From Clostridiales bacterium (lineage in GTDB: Bacteria; Bacillota; Clostridia; Christensenellales; CAG-138), in contig SFCQ01000019.1 of NCBI GenBank assembly GCA_004558525.1, forward strand, positions 1 through 26,336: 26,336 bases of DNA, given 5' to 3'. The translations under genes and the position numbers were made by a program. Under the pieces are notes generated by a model. That model worked only from the letters and a program-made list of their open reading frames with translations. It searched no databases and was not told the origin of the DNA. Shown here piece by piece: positions 6,478-13,222 of this stretch. Position 1 is the stretch's first letter. The number at the start of each line of letters is the position of its first letter.

Positions 6478-7679
6478 TGAGCATTACAATTTTATATATT
6501 GCGGCTGCTATGACGGCCGGGCTTCTGTTCAACAGGTTTGCGAAGCTTATTTCGCTGCCCAATGTAACGGGTTATCTTGTTGCGGGCCTTTTGATAGGGC
6601 CAAGCGTGCTTAACCTTATCCCGAAGGATGGTACCGAGGCGCTGAACGTGCTGGTAACGCTGGCGCTGGGCTTCATCGCCTATTCGATAGGCGGCGAATT
6701 CAACATAAACAATATAAAGGCCATAGGCGGCAAGAGCATAATAATAACCATGTTCCAGGCGCTTACGGCAGTCGGCCTTGTGGACATAACGCTTTGCGCT
6801 CTGGGCTTTGACGTGCCGCTTGCGCTCACGCTCGGCGCAATAGCCGCGGCCACGGCTCCGGCGGCCACGCTTATGGTAGTGCGCCAATACAGGGCGAACG
6901 GCCCCGTCACGCGCACGCTGCTGCCCGTGGTCGCAATGGACGACGCGGTTGGCCTTATAGTTTTTGCCGTATCCCTTGCGCTGGCGCAGGGAATGTCCGG
7001 CGGCGGAGACATGAGCTTTTACACAATGGTCGTGCAGCCGCTTACGGAAATAGTGCTTTCCCTTGCCATAGGCGGGGCGATAGGCCTTATTGCAAGCATT
7101 GCGCTGCACTTCTTCCATTCAAAGGATAACTTCCTTTGCGTATCCGTTGCGGCGGTGCTGCTGGGCACGGCGCTGGCGGACATATGGGGACTTTCCTCGC
7201 TGCTGCTCTGCATGTCCATAGGCGCAATAGTATGCAACCTTAGGAAGGATGCCGATAGCATAATGGAAGGGTGTGAACGCTGGACGCCGCCGCTTTTCAT
7301 GCTGTTCTTCGTAATATCGGGCGCGGAACTTGACCTTGCCGCCATACCAACGGTTGGTATGCTGGGCGTTGCGTATCTTCTGGCGCGCTCTGCGGGCAAA
7401 TACCTTGGCACATATATCGGCTCCGGCATAGTTCATGCGGACGATAATATAAAGAAGTATCTTGGCCTTGCGCTGCTGCCGCAGGCGGGCGTGGCGATAG
7501 GTATGGCCCAGGTTTGCGCGGCAAAGCTGCCCATGTACAGCGAACGCATAACCACCGTCGTTCTGTGCGCAGCGCTTATATATGAGCTTATAGGGCCCGT
7601 CATAACCAAGGCCGCCCTTGTTAAGGCGGGTGAAATATCGCCGCAGTTTGCTTACAGAAGGCATAAAGCGGCTATGTAA
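6477..7679 (+). CDS. Cation:proton antiporter, CPA2 / Kef-type membrane domain
   Basis: An integral membrane protein of 400 aa, almost entirely hydrophobic, with roughly 12 to 13 predicted segments, matching the Na+/H+ exchanger domain. Family hallmarks are NVTGYLVAGLLIGPSVLNLI near the N-terminus, AAATAPAATLMVVRQYRANGPVTRTLLPVVAMDDAVGLIVF (unwound helix plus the acidic ion-binding pair, here Asp-Asp) in the middle, and LLPQAGVAIGMAQ near the C-terminus. It ends right after the membrane domain and lacks the RCK/TrkA-N nucleotide-binding domain of KefC-type proteins. The PII-like protein encoded just upstream may replace that sensor. The exchanged cation (Na+ or K+) is not determinable. Confidence 0.87.
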   Translation: MSITILYIAAAMTAGLLFNRFAKLISLPNVTGYLVAGLLIGPSVLNLIPKDGTEALNVLVTLALGFIAYSIGGEFNINNIKAIGGKSIIITMFQALTAVGLVDITLCALGFDVPLALTLGAIAAATAPAATLMVVRQYRANGPVTRTLLPVVAMDDAVGLIVFAVSLALAQGMSGGGDMSFYTMVVQPLTEIVLSLAIGGAIGLIASIALHFFHSKDNFLCVSVAAVLLGTALADIWGLSSLLLCMSIGAIVCNLRKDADSIMEGCERWTPPLFMLFFVISGAELDLAAIPTVGMLGVAYLLARSAGKYLGTYIGSGIVHADDNIKKYLGLALLPQAGVAIGMAQVCAAKLPMYSERITTVVLCAALIYELIGPVITKAALVKAGEISPQFAYRRHKAAM

Positions 7680-7699
7680 GACAAATAATTGCACCATTT

Positions 7700-7734
7700 G
7701 GCCCGTATCAGCTTAAAAAGCTTGTTAACGGGCC
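7700..7734 (+). terminator. Hairpin after the antiporter gene
   Basis: GGCCCGT (7700-7706) pairs with ACGGGCC (7728-7734), with an inner AGCTT / AAGCT stem. There is no strong U-run, so termination may be partial. The -35 of the efp promoter overlaps its loop. Confidence 0.45.
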
Positions 7735-7750
7735 GCTGTTATGCTATTAT
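7722..7750 (+). promoter_or_regulatory. Promoter of efp
   Basis: TTGTTA (7722-7727, 4 of 6), 17-nt spacer, TATTAT (7745-7750, 5 of 6). It gives a leader of about 85 nt before the efp ATG. Confidence 0.5.
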
Positions 7751-7840
7751 ATTTTGTGGGTATTTTTTATCTTACCGGTCTTGTGCCGGACGATATAGAA
7801 CATACACTAAAAAGACTTTGTTATTTGGAGGTAACTTTTT

Positions 7841-8398
7841 ATGTTGATGGCTGGCGATTTCAGGAAGGGTGTTACTGTGGAGATCGATGGACAGGTATGG
7901 TCCATTGCTGATTTCCAGCATGTAAAGCCCGGCAAAGGCGCAGCTTTCGTCCGTACGAGGCTTAAAAACGTTATGACCGGCGCCGTACTCGAGCGCACCT
8001 TCAGCCCCACGGACAAGTATCCCCGCGCTCATATAGAGACTAAGGAGATGCAGTATCTTTACAACGACGGCGAGCTTTACTACTTCATGGATACCGAAAC
8101 CTTTGAGCAGCTCCCGCTCAACCATGACCAGGTGGAAGACGCCATCAACTTCATAGTTGAGAATATGAACGTAAGTATCCGCTTCTACAAGGGCAACGCC
8201 TTCTCAGTAGAGGCTCCCAACTTTGTTGAGCTTACCGTCACCCAGACCGAGCCCGGCTTTAAGGGCGATACCGCTACCGGAACCACCAAGCCCGCAACGC
8301 TTGAGACCGGTTATAAGATCAACGTTCCTCTGTTCGTAAACGAAGGCGACCGTATAAGGGTAGATACCCGTACCGGCGAATACATGGAGCGCGTATAA
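7841..8398 (+). CDS. efp: Elongation factor P
   Basis: Binds between the ribosomal P and E sites and relieves stalling at polyproline sequences. At 185 aa it has three beta-barrel domains: a KOW-like N-terminal domain (about 1-65), the central OB domain, and a C-terminal domain ending GDRIRVDTRTGEYMERV, the EF-P signature. The loop KPGKGAA places the tip lysine at residue 32, the usual modification site. GGAGGT (7827-7832) lies 8 nt before the ATG at 7841, preferable to the ATG at 7847. Codon choice is richer in ATC, CGT and CCC than in neighbouring genes, as expected for high expression. It is followed directly by the CD1247-type gene, a common clostridial order. Confidence 0.96.
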   Translation: MLMAGDFRKGVTVEIDGQVWSIADFQHVKPGKGAAFVRTRLKNVMTGAVLERTFSPTDKYPRAHIETKEMQYLYNDGELYYFMDTETFEQLPLNHDQVEDAINFIVENMNVSIRFYKGNAFSVEAPNFVELTVTQTEPGFKGDTATGTTKPATLETGYKINVPLFVNEGDRIRVDTRTGEYMERV

Positions 8399-8453
8399 GC
8401 TAAACTAAGGCTTACAGCGCAAAACAAACATTAAAATCTTTAAGGAGGATAGT

Positions 8454-8900
8454 ATGGGTTACAATAAAGAAAAAGTCGCTTATCTTCGCGGCGTTGTTGA
8501 CGGCATGGACCTTGGCAACGACAAGTACGGCAAGCTTTTCAAGCTGATAGTCGATACTCTTGACGAAATTGCCGATACCGTTGATGAAAACGAAGAAGCC
8601 ATAATAGACATGGACGAGTGCATAGACGATATATGCGACGAGCTGAGCGATATAGACGAATGTCTCGACGGGCTTTGCGAGTGCTGTGACTGCAGCAGCT
8701 GCGACGATGATGACGATTGCGATTGCGATTGCTGCGGCGATGAGTGCGACTTCGCGGACGATGGTTACGTTGAGGTAGAATGTCCGCATTGCGGCGAAAC
8801 CATCTATTTTGATGAGGACATGCTGGAGAGCGATGGCGAGCTTATCTGCCCCAACTGCAACAAGCCCGTTATCCCCGCGGCCGATAAGCTGGACGAATAA
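8454..8900 (+). CDS. CD1247 N-terminal domain protein with acidic Cys-rich linker and zinc ribbon
   Basis: A 148-aa very acidic cytoplasmic protein. Residues 1-55 (YNKEKVAYLRGVVDGMDL...) match the helical CD1247 N-terminal domain found next to efp in clostridia. Residues 56-105 are an unusual Asp/Cys stretch with clusters such as CECCDCSSC and CDCDCCGDEC. The C-terminus is a zinc ribbon, CPHCGETIYF...CPNCNKPV. AAGGAGG (8441-8447) lies 6 nt before the ATG. A strong terminator follows. It probably shares the efp transcript. Function is unknown; the Cys/Asp region suggests metal binding, which is inference. Confidence 0.82.
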   Translation: MGYNKEKVAYLRGVVDGMDLGNDKYGKLFKLIVDTLDEIADTVDENEEAIIDMDECIDDICDELSDIDECLDGLCECCDCSSCDDDDDCDCDCCGDECDFADDGYVEVECPHCGETIYFDEDMLESDGELICPNCNKPVIPAADKLDE

Positions 8901-8923
8901 CGTTATATATCTCAAACAGAAGC

Positions 8924-8952
8924 AAAAGGCAGGTTATCCTGCCTTTTTGTTT
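8924..8952 (+). terminator. Rho-independent terminator after the CD1247-type gene
   Basis: AAAAGGCAGG, TTAT loop, CCTGCCTTTTTG: a 9 to 10-bp stem with a U-rich tail, 24 nt past the stop. It ends the efp transcript. Confidence 0.85.
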
Positions 8953-9075
8953 GGCCTGCAATCAATGCCCGTGCTTATGGCTCGTTATGGGCGTATCTGA
9001 CGCGGCAAGCGCAGCGTCGGGGCCTTTTGTTCATTTTATCAAGCCCTCTGCATCAATAACAGGCAATATGCCTTA

Positions 9076-9405
9076 TCATTTTATGCCTTTCAGGTACATA
9101 ATACCCGCCGCCTGATATGCTGAAAGCTCCGTTTTTATCACGGCTATGCCCTGCTCCTCAGCTTTTTTAGCTGTCTCGGCATCTGTCTCCGCTCCTTTAG
9201 GCCATACTATGCACGCTATTCTGTTCAGCGCCGCCACGGCCGCAACGTTCATATGCGTATGCACCGTTATCCATGCGCAGCCTTCCCGCGCATTTGCCAA
9301 TGCATAGCTCATAAGGTCGCAGGCAAAGCCGCTGTTTATATCATTTTCACCATTTTTTGTGAGCAGGCTGCCCTTTAACAGCACGGCGAGCGTTTTAGCG
9401 TTCAT
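9076..9405 (-). CDS. DRTGG domain protein
   Basis: A 109-aa protein resembling the small stand-alone DRTGG proteins of clostridia, with a conserved order: KTLAVLLKGSLLT, then GFACDLMSYALANAREGCAWITVHTHMNVAAVAALNRIACIVWPKG, then EEQGIAVIKTELSAYQAAGIMYLKG. The domain is related to part of HPr kinase and pyruvate kinase accessory regions; its ligand is unknown. In many clostridia it lies with hydrogenase and anti-sigma-type kinase genes, but here it follows the SPOR gene. The gap is 14 nt and an AAAGGAGG sits just before the ATG, so the two form an operon. Confidence 0.8.
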   Translation of the reverse strand: MNAKTLAVLLKGSLLTKNGENDINSGFACDLMSYALANAREGCAWITVHTHMNVAAVAALNRIACIVWPKGAETDAETAKKAEEQGIAVIKTELSAYQAAGIMYLKGIK

Positions 9406-9419
9406 GCCGCCTCCTTTTG

Positions 9420-10361
9420 CTATTTGGCGAGCTTATCCATCATCGCCGCATAGCGGTCCGCAATATATAGATGAGTATACTTCATTGCGGAGGAAAAATC
9501 CACCCTGCTCTCATAGCTGCTGTCGCACAATCTCAAAAGCTGTTCCCTGCATTCGGAGTAGGTTTTAAGTATATCGCCAAGCGTACCCTGTTCGTTTGAA
9601 TATTGCGATATCGGGGCCATCTTTTCCTCCATGCCGTTCAGTATGCCCCTTGAAAGCATCTGCCCGTCGTATACGCTCATGCTGTTTTTATCGTATTCTA
9701 TCACCCCTTCGCACAGCGCCTTCTCCGCCTGAGAAAAGACATCGAACGCGCTGCATATAAGCTCCACCGTCTCCTTTTCAGCCGTGACCTTAAAGCTCGC
9801 CTCCGGTGTCGAAACAGTGTACAGCGCCGTCTCTACTCCTTCCTTTGTAAGCCTATCCTTAACGCTTTTCGCGCTCTGCTCCGTTTCGTATCCGGAAGCC
9901 ATCACTCTGTACCTTGTTTCTCCCGTTGACGCATCGCTTATTATATAGCCTGCAGCGCCGAGCTTTTTGAGCCTTTCAGCCTCCTTGCTTGCATTTTCGC
10001 GGCTTGAAAATACCCCCATCTGCAGCATATAACAGCGCATGGCTGGCAGCACGGCCTTTGCGCTTTGTGTTTCCGTATTATCGCTTTGCGACAGGTTTAT
10101 CCCCTCCTGCCTCGGTTCATATGTTGCTTTTGGCTCATCATCGCCGCTTTTGTCCTTTTCGCCCAATCTGGACACTGCCGAAAACAGCGGCGCCATTACC
10201 TCCCTCGCTACCCACTCTCCCGCGTTTGAGGTAACTATTATGTACACTATTCCTGCAATAAGCAGCAGCGTTATCAATATGCTGCCGCCCGAGCCTGAGC
10301 CGCGGTTAGCGCATATCCTTCTTTTTGGCCTTCTTCCCTTTGTTTTGCGTCTGTATTCCAT
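9420..10361 (-). CDS. SPOR-domain membrane protein
   Basis: A 313-aa protein with a basic N-terminus (RRKTKGRRPKRR), one transmembrane segment at about residues 27-45 (SILITLLLIAGIVYIIVT) and the rest presumably outside. Residues about 108-185 are a SPOR domain (RCYMLQMGVFSSRENASKEAERLKKLGAAGYII...TRYRVMASGYETEQSAKSV), which in other bacteria binds glycan strands lacking stem peptides at division or sporulation septa. The remaining helical C-terminal part is unassigned. AAGGAGCGG precedes the ATG. It is the first gene of a two-gene operon with the DRTGG protein and divergent from trmK. A role in cell-wall remodelling is likely but inferred. Confidence 0.85.
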   Translation of the reverse strand: MEYRRKTKGRRPKRRICANRGSGSGGSILITLLLIAGIVYIIVTSNAGEWVAREVMAPLFSAVSRLGEKDKSGDDEPKATYEPRQEGINLSQSDNTETQSAKAVLPAMRCYMLQMGVFSSRENASKEAERLKKLGAAGYIISDASTGETRYRVMASGYETEQSAKSVKDRLTKEGVETALYTVSTPEASFKVTAEKETVELICSAFDVFSQAEKALCEGVIEYDKNSMSVYDGQMLSRGILNGMEEKMAPISQYSNEQGTLGDILKTYSECREQLLRLCDSSYESRVDFSSAMKYTHLYIADRYAAMMDKLAK

Positions 10362-10461
10362 TTGTACCGCTCCTTATACCGGTTATCATGTATATACCTA
10401 TGCTTGCGCAGGACAAAACTATACCATGTGCCGCCAATATACTTAGAGCATACTGCCTGCA

Positions 10462-10490
10462 TTGCAAACATGAGTATTTTTGGTTAAAAT
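10462..10490 (+). promoter_or_regulatory. Promoter of trmK
   Basis: TTGCAA (10462-10467, 4 of 6), 17-nt spacer, TAAAAT (10485-10490, 5 of 6). Transcription would start near 10497, only 7 nt before the in-frame TTG at 10504, which argues against that TTG as start codon. Confidence 0.5.
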
Positions 10491-10524
10491 ATAGTGATAG
10501 TATTTGTTAAAGGGGGCGTCTTAT

Positions 10525-11214
10525 ATAAAAAAGCTTACCAAAAGGCTTGAGGCTATGCTTGATATGATAGGCCGCTGCGATGAGCTTATAGACATAGGCG
10601 CAGACCACGGCTATCTTTGCGCCGCCGCGGTAATGCGCGGCATTGCAAAGCATGCTTATGCTGCCGATATAAGCCAAAGCTCCCTGACTAAAGCACGCAA
10701 GCTTGCCAACGAGCTTTGCTTAAACGATAAAATAAGCTTTATAGTGGCTGACGGGTTTTCCGGCTACGCACCGGGTTCCTGCTTTTGCGCCGCAATAGCC
10801 GGAATGGGCGGCGAGCTTATAGCAAGCATACTCGAAAACGGACAGACAGCGGCCCATGAAGCAAAAAGGCTTGTGCTTCAGCCTATGCGCGGCACAAGGG
10901 AGCTTAGGGAGTATCTTTACAAAAACGGCTACGGTATAACGGATGAGCTTATCGTAGCCGAGGGCAGCAGGTTCTACCAACTGATATGCTGCCGTTATGA
11001 CGGCATAGCGCGCCCCTGTGAAGACCAGGCTCTGCTTGAGTTTGGCGCGATCGCCTACGCAAAAAGGCAGCCGGAGCTTATGACGCTGCTTGAAAGGACA
11101 TATGGATCAATATCAAAAAGAATAGAAAAAGCAGCCGCAGCAGGCCGTGCGCCGGAATCGCTGATAAAGGAGCTTAACGGCGTAAGGCGGCTTATGGACG
11201 GCTGGAAGCAATAG
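10525..11214 (+). CDS. trmK: tRNA (adenine(22)-N1)-methyltransferase TrmK
   Basis: Methylates N1 of A22 in tRNA using S-adenosylmethionine. Motif I is ELIDIGADHGYLCAAAV, the acidic end of strand 2 is AADISQSSL, and AIAGMGGELIASIL is the family signature, followed by LVLQPM. Length and order match TrmK of Bacillus. The start is unusual. Family members begin around KLSKRL, and here that point is preceded by ATA at 10525, with AAGGGGG (10510-10516) 8 nt before it. The TTG at 10504 is upstream of that ribosome-binding site and the next ATG (10555) is 38 nt past it. I therefore prefer an AUA start, with ATG 10555 or a sequence error as alternatives. It is followed by the Nif3 gene, a conserved order. 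Confidence 0.88.
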   Translation: MKKLTKRLEAMLDMIGRCDELIDIGADHGYLCAAAVMRGIAKHAYAADISQSSLTKARKLANELCLNDKISFIVADGFSGYAPGSCFCAAIAGMGGELIASILENGQTAAHEAKRLVLQPMRGTRELREYLYKNGYGITDELIVAEGSRFYQLICCRYDGIARPCEDQALLEFGAIAYAKRQPELMTLLERTYGSISKRIEKAAAAGRAPESLIKELNGVRRLMDGWKQ

Positions 11215-11254
11215 TTTTATAGAGTTTATTATAGCATTGAGAGGACATACTAAT

Positions 11255-12019
11255 ATGCAGCTTAACGATTTTGTTGCCATGATGCAGGGCATAGCCCCAA
11301 ACGAGCTCAGCATGGGCTACGACAATGTTGGCCTTTTGATAGGGCCTGAAAGCAAGGATATAAAGAAGGTGCTTGTGGCGCTCGATTGCTCCACGATTAC
11401 CGCTGAGGAGGCCATACGCCTTAATTGCGAGCTTATGCTCACGCATCATCCCGTATTCTTTCATGGCGCAAAGCGCATATCGCTTGACGATCCGGCTACG
11501 GCGGGAGCATATATGCTCATGCGCGCGGGCATAGGGCTTTATGCCGCGCATACCAACCTTGACGCCTGCGACGGCGGCGTGAACGATGCGCTCTGCGATG
11601 CTTTAGGCATAATGGAGCAAGCCGCCATAACGCCTGACGGCATAGGCAGGATAGGCGCCTTGCGGCAGCCCGTGCGCTTTTATGACTATGCCAGGCTCGT
11701 TGAAGACAGGCTCGGCGCGGCGGTGCGCGTGTCAGGCGACATGGATAAGCTTATATCAAAAGTCGCGGTAGTTGGCGGCGCGGGCGGCGAGTATGCCGGT
11801 TTTGCGCAGCAGGCAGGGGCGGATCTGTTCATATCCGGCGAATTCAGGCATCACGAGGGCATATACGCGCGCGAGATGGGCCTGTGTATAATAGATGCCG
11901 GCCACTACGAAACAGAAAAACCTGTGCTTAAAGCGATGATAAATCGTTTACATAGGCTCTGCGATGATGTACAATATAATTTGACTCAGTGTGAGTCAGG
12001 TCCGCTAAGCAGGATATAA
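11255..12019 (+). CDS. Nif3-like dinuclear metal-centre hexameric protein
   Basis: A 254-aa member of the Nif3/YbgI/YqfO family (GTP cyclohydrolase 1 type 2 homologues), toroidal hexamers with a two-metal site. Metal ligand regions are THHP (His64-His65), HTNLDA (His99, Asp103) and the late GHYETE. YDNVGLLIG near residue 22 is typical. It is the short form, lacking the PII-like insert of the 370-aa Bacillus YqfO. AGAGGA (11240-11245) lies 9 nt before the ATG at 11255; the upstream in-frame TTG overlaps that site. It follows trmK by 40 nt and precedes the zinc-ribbon gene. The physiological reaction is not established for this family. Confidence 0.9.
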   Translation: MQLNDFVAMMQGIAPNELSMGYDNVGLLIGPESKDIKKVLVALDCSTITAEEAIRLNCELMLTHHPVFFHGAKRISLDDPATAGAYMLMRAGIGLYAAHTNLDACDGGVNDALCDALGIMEQAAITPDGIGRIGALRQPVRFYDYARLVEDRLGAAVRVSGDMDKLISKVAVVGGAGGEYAGFAQQAGADLFISGEFRHHEGIYAREMGLCIIDAGHYETEKPVLKAMINRLHRLCDDVQYNLTQCESGPLSRI

Positions 12020-12061
12020 GCGCGAATCGTTGCGCTATCATCATAGATAGGAGGTAGAACC

Positions 12062-12775
12062 ATGAACAAACTGGACGCTCTATGGCACTATCAGCAGGCA
12101 GAGCTTGAAACCGAAAGGCTTGAAGCGAAGCTCAAGTCCACACCCTCAAGGCAAAAGCTGAACAGGCTGTACGCCTTTTTGTCCGAGCAGCAGAGCGCTA
12201 TAGCTTCTATTCAAAAGAACATGGAGGCGAAGAGGCAAACTGTTGACAAGCTTCAAGGCCAGGTCGAAGAGCTTGAGCATAAGTACGAGCTGGAGCTGAG
12301 CGAGTTTGAGATAATGAAGGGCGACGATGAATGTACCGCCGCGGAGATGACCGAATCGAGGAAGTCCGTTGAAAGGCTCATCAAGAATATGGACTCCGCC
12401 AGGCGCGAGCTTTTTGACACAGTCGCATGGATAGAAAAGACGATGGCCGAATATAAGGACACCTATTCCAAGGCGGCAAAGGCAAAAAAGGAATATGATG
12501 TTGCGCGCGCGGAGTGCGAAAAGGAGGCCAACGACGCAAAGCCCGAGCTTGACAAAGCCAAGGCAGAGCAGGCAAAAGCGGCGGCAGGCGTTGATAAGGA
12601 GCTTTTGGCGCGCTACAAGCGGATAAAGAGCCACCACGCAATGCCTATGGCGAGGGTGGAAAACAACCAATGCTCCGGCTGCAACATGTCGCTGCCGACA
12701 AGCACGGTAAAGCGGGTCGCCGCGGGGGACGGCATAGTAGAGTGCGAAAACTGCGGCAGGATACTTTACGCCTGA
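12062..12775 (+). CDS. Coiled-coil protein with C-terminal C4 zinc ribbon
   Basis: A 237-aa protein of the COG1579 type. Residues about 10-185 are a long antiparallel coiled coil rich in Glu, Lys and Ala. The C-terminus carries the zinc ribbon NQCSGCNMSLPTS...VECENCGRILY with two CxxC pairs. Family members are thought to bind nucleic acid or nucleotides, but no firm function is known. AGGAGGT precedes the ATG by about 8 nt. It lies between the Nif3 gene and rnpB, an order seen in other clostridia, and probably shares the trmK transcript. Confidence 0.88.
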   Translation: MNKLDALWHYQQAELETERLEAKLKSTPSRQKLNRLYAFLSEQQSAIASIQKNMEAKRQTVDKLQGQVEELEHKYELELSEFEIMKGDDECTAAEMTESRKSVERLIKNMDSARRELFDTVAWIEKTMAEYKDTYSKAAKAKKEYDVARAECEKEANDAKPELDKAKAEQAKAAAGVDKELLARYKRIKSHHAMPMARVENNQCSGCNMSLPTSTVKRVAAGDGIVECENCGRILYA

Positions 12776-12790
12776 AGCTACAGTTAAATC

Positions 12791-13170
12791 AATGAGTAAG
12801 CCATGCGGCCGCGTGCAGGACGATACATCGTCATCTGCATGAGGAAAGTCCGGGCTCCGCAGGGCAGGGTGCCGGATAACGTCCGGCGGAGGCGACTCCA
12901 GGGACAGTGCAACAGAGATATACCGCCGCGCCTATGCGCGGTAAGGCTGGAAAGGCGAGGTAAGAGCTCACCGGCGTATCGGGTAACCGATATGCCCTGT
13001 AAACCCCACCCGGTGCAAGATTGGAATGGGAGCGCTTGCGGCTATGCCGCAGAAATGGCTGCCCGTCATGCTCCTGATAATCGCGTGAGCGCAACGGTGA
13101 CGCTGCGCCAAGATAGATGGCCGCACGTTGGGAAACCAACCGACAGAACCCGGCTTATTGCTTGCTCATT
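12791..13170 (+). ncRNA. rnpB: RNase P RNA, class A
   Basis: The catalytic RNA that cleaves 5' leaders from pre-tRNAs. Conserved region I is visible as GAGGAAAGTCCGGGCTCC near 12840, then GGCGACTCCAGGGACAGTGCAACAGAGA, the GTAAACCCCACCCGG block, and conserved region V AGATAGATGGCCGC...ACAGAACCCGGCTTA at the 3' end. Helix P1 is formed by AATGAGTAAG (12791-12800) and CTTGCTCATT (13161-13170), which set the ends. The 380-nt length and the ACAGAACCCGGCTTA end fit ancestral type A, as in clostridia, and not the Bacillus type B. Confidence 0.95.
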
Positions 13171-13180
13171 TTGTTTCTAT

Positions 13181-13219
13181 AAAAACACGGACGGTATATG
13201 CTGCACCGCCCGTGTTTTT
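13181..13219. terminator. Bidirectional terminator shared by rnpB and the LCP gene
   Basis: AAAAACACGG and CCGTGTTTTT form a 10-bp stem, with an inner CGGT/ACCG extension. A T-run is present on both strands. It begins 11 nt after rnpB and lies 4 nt past the LCP stop codon. Confidence 0.85.
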
Positions 13220-13222
13220 CAA

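Noticed and set aside
6492..7118. Long antisense frame within the antiporter gene
   Set aside because: It is a composition-driven shadow of a clear membrane protein gene, with no ribosome-binding site.
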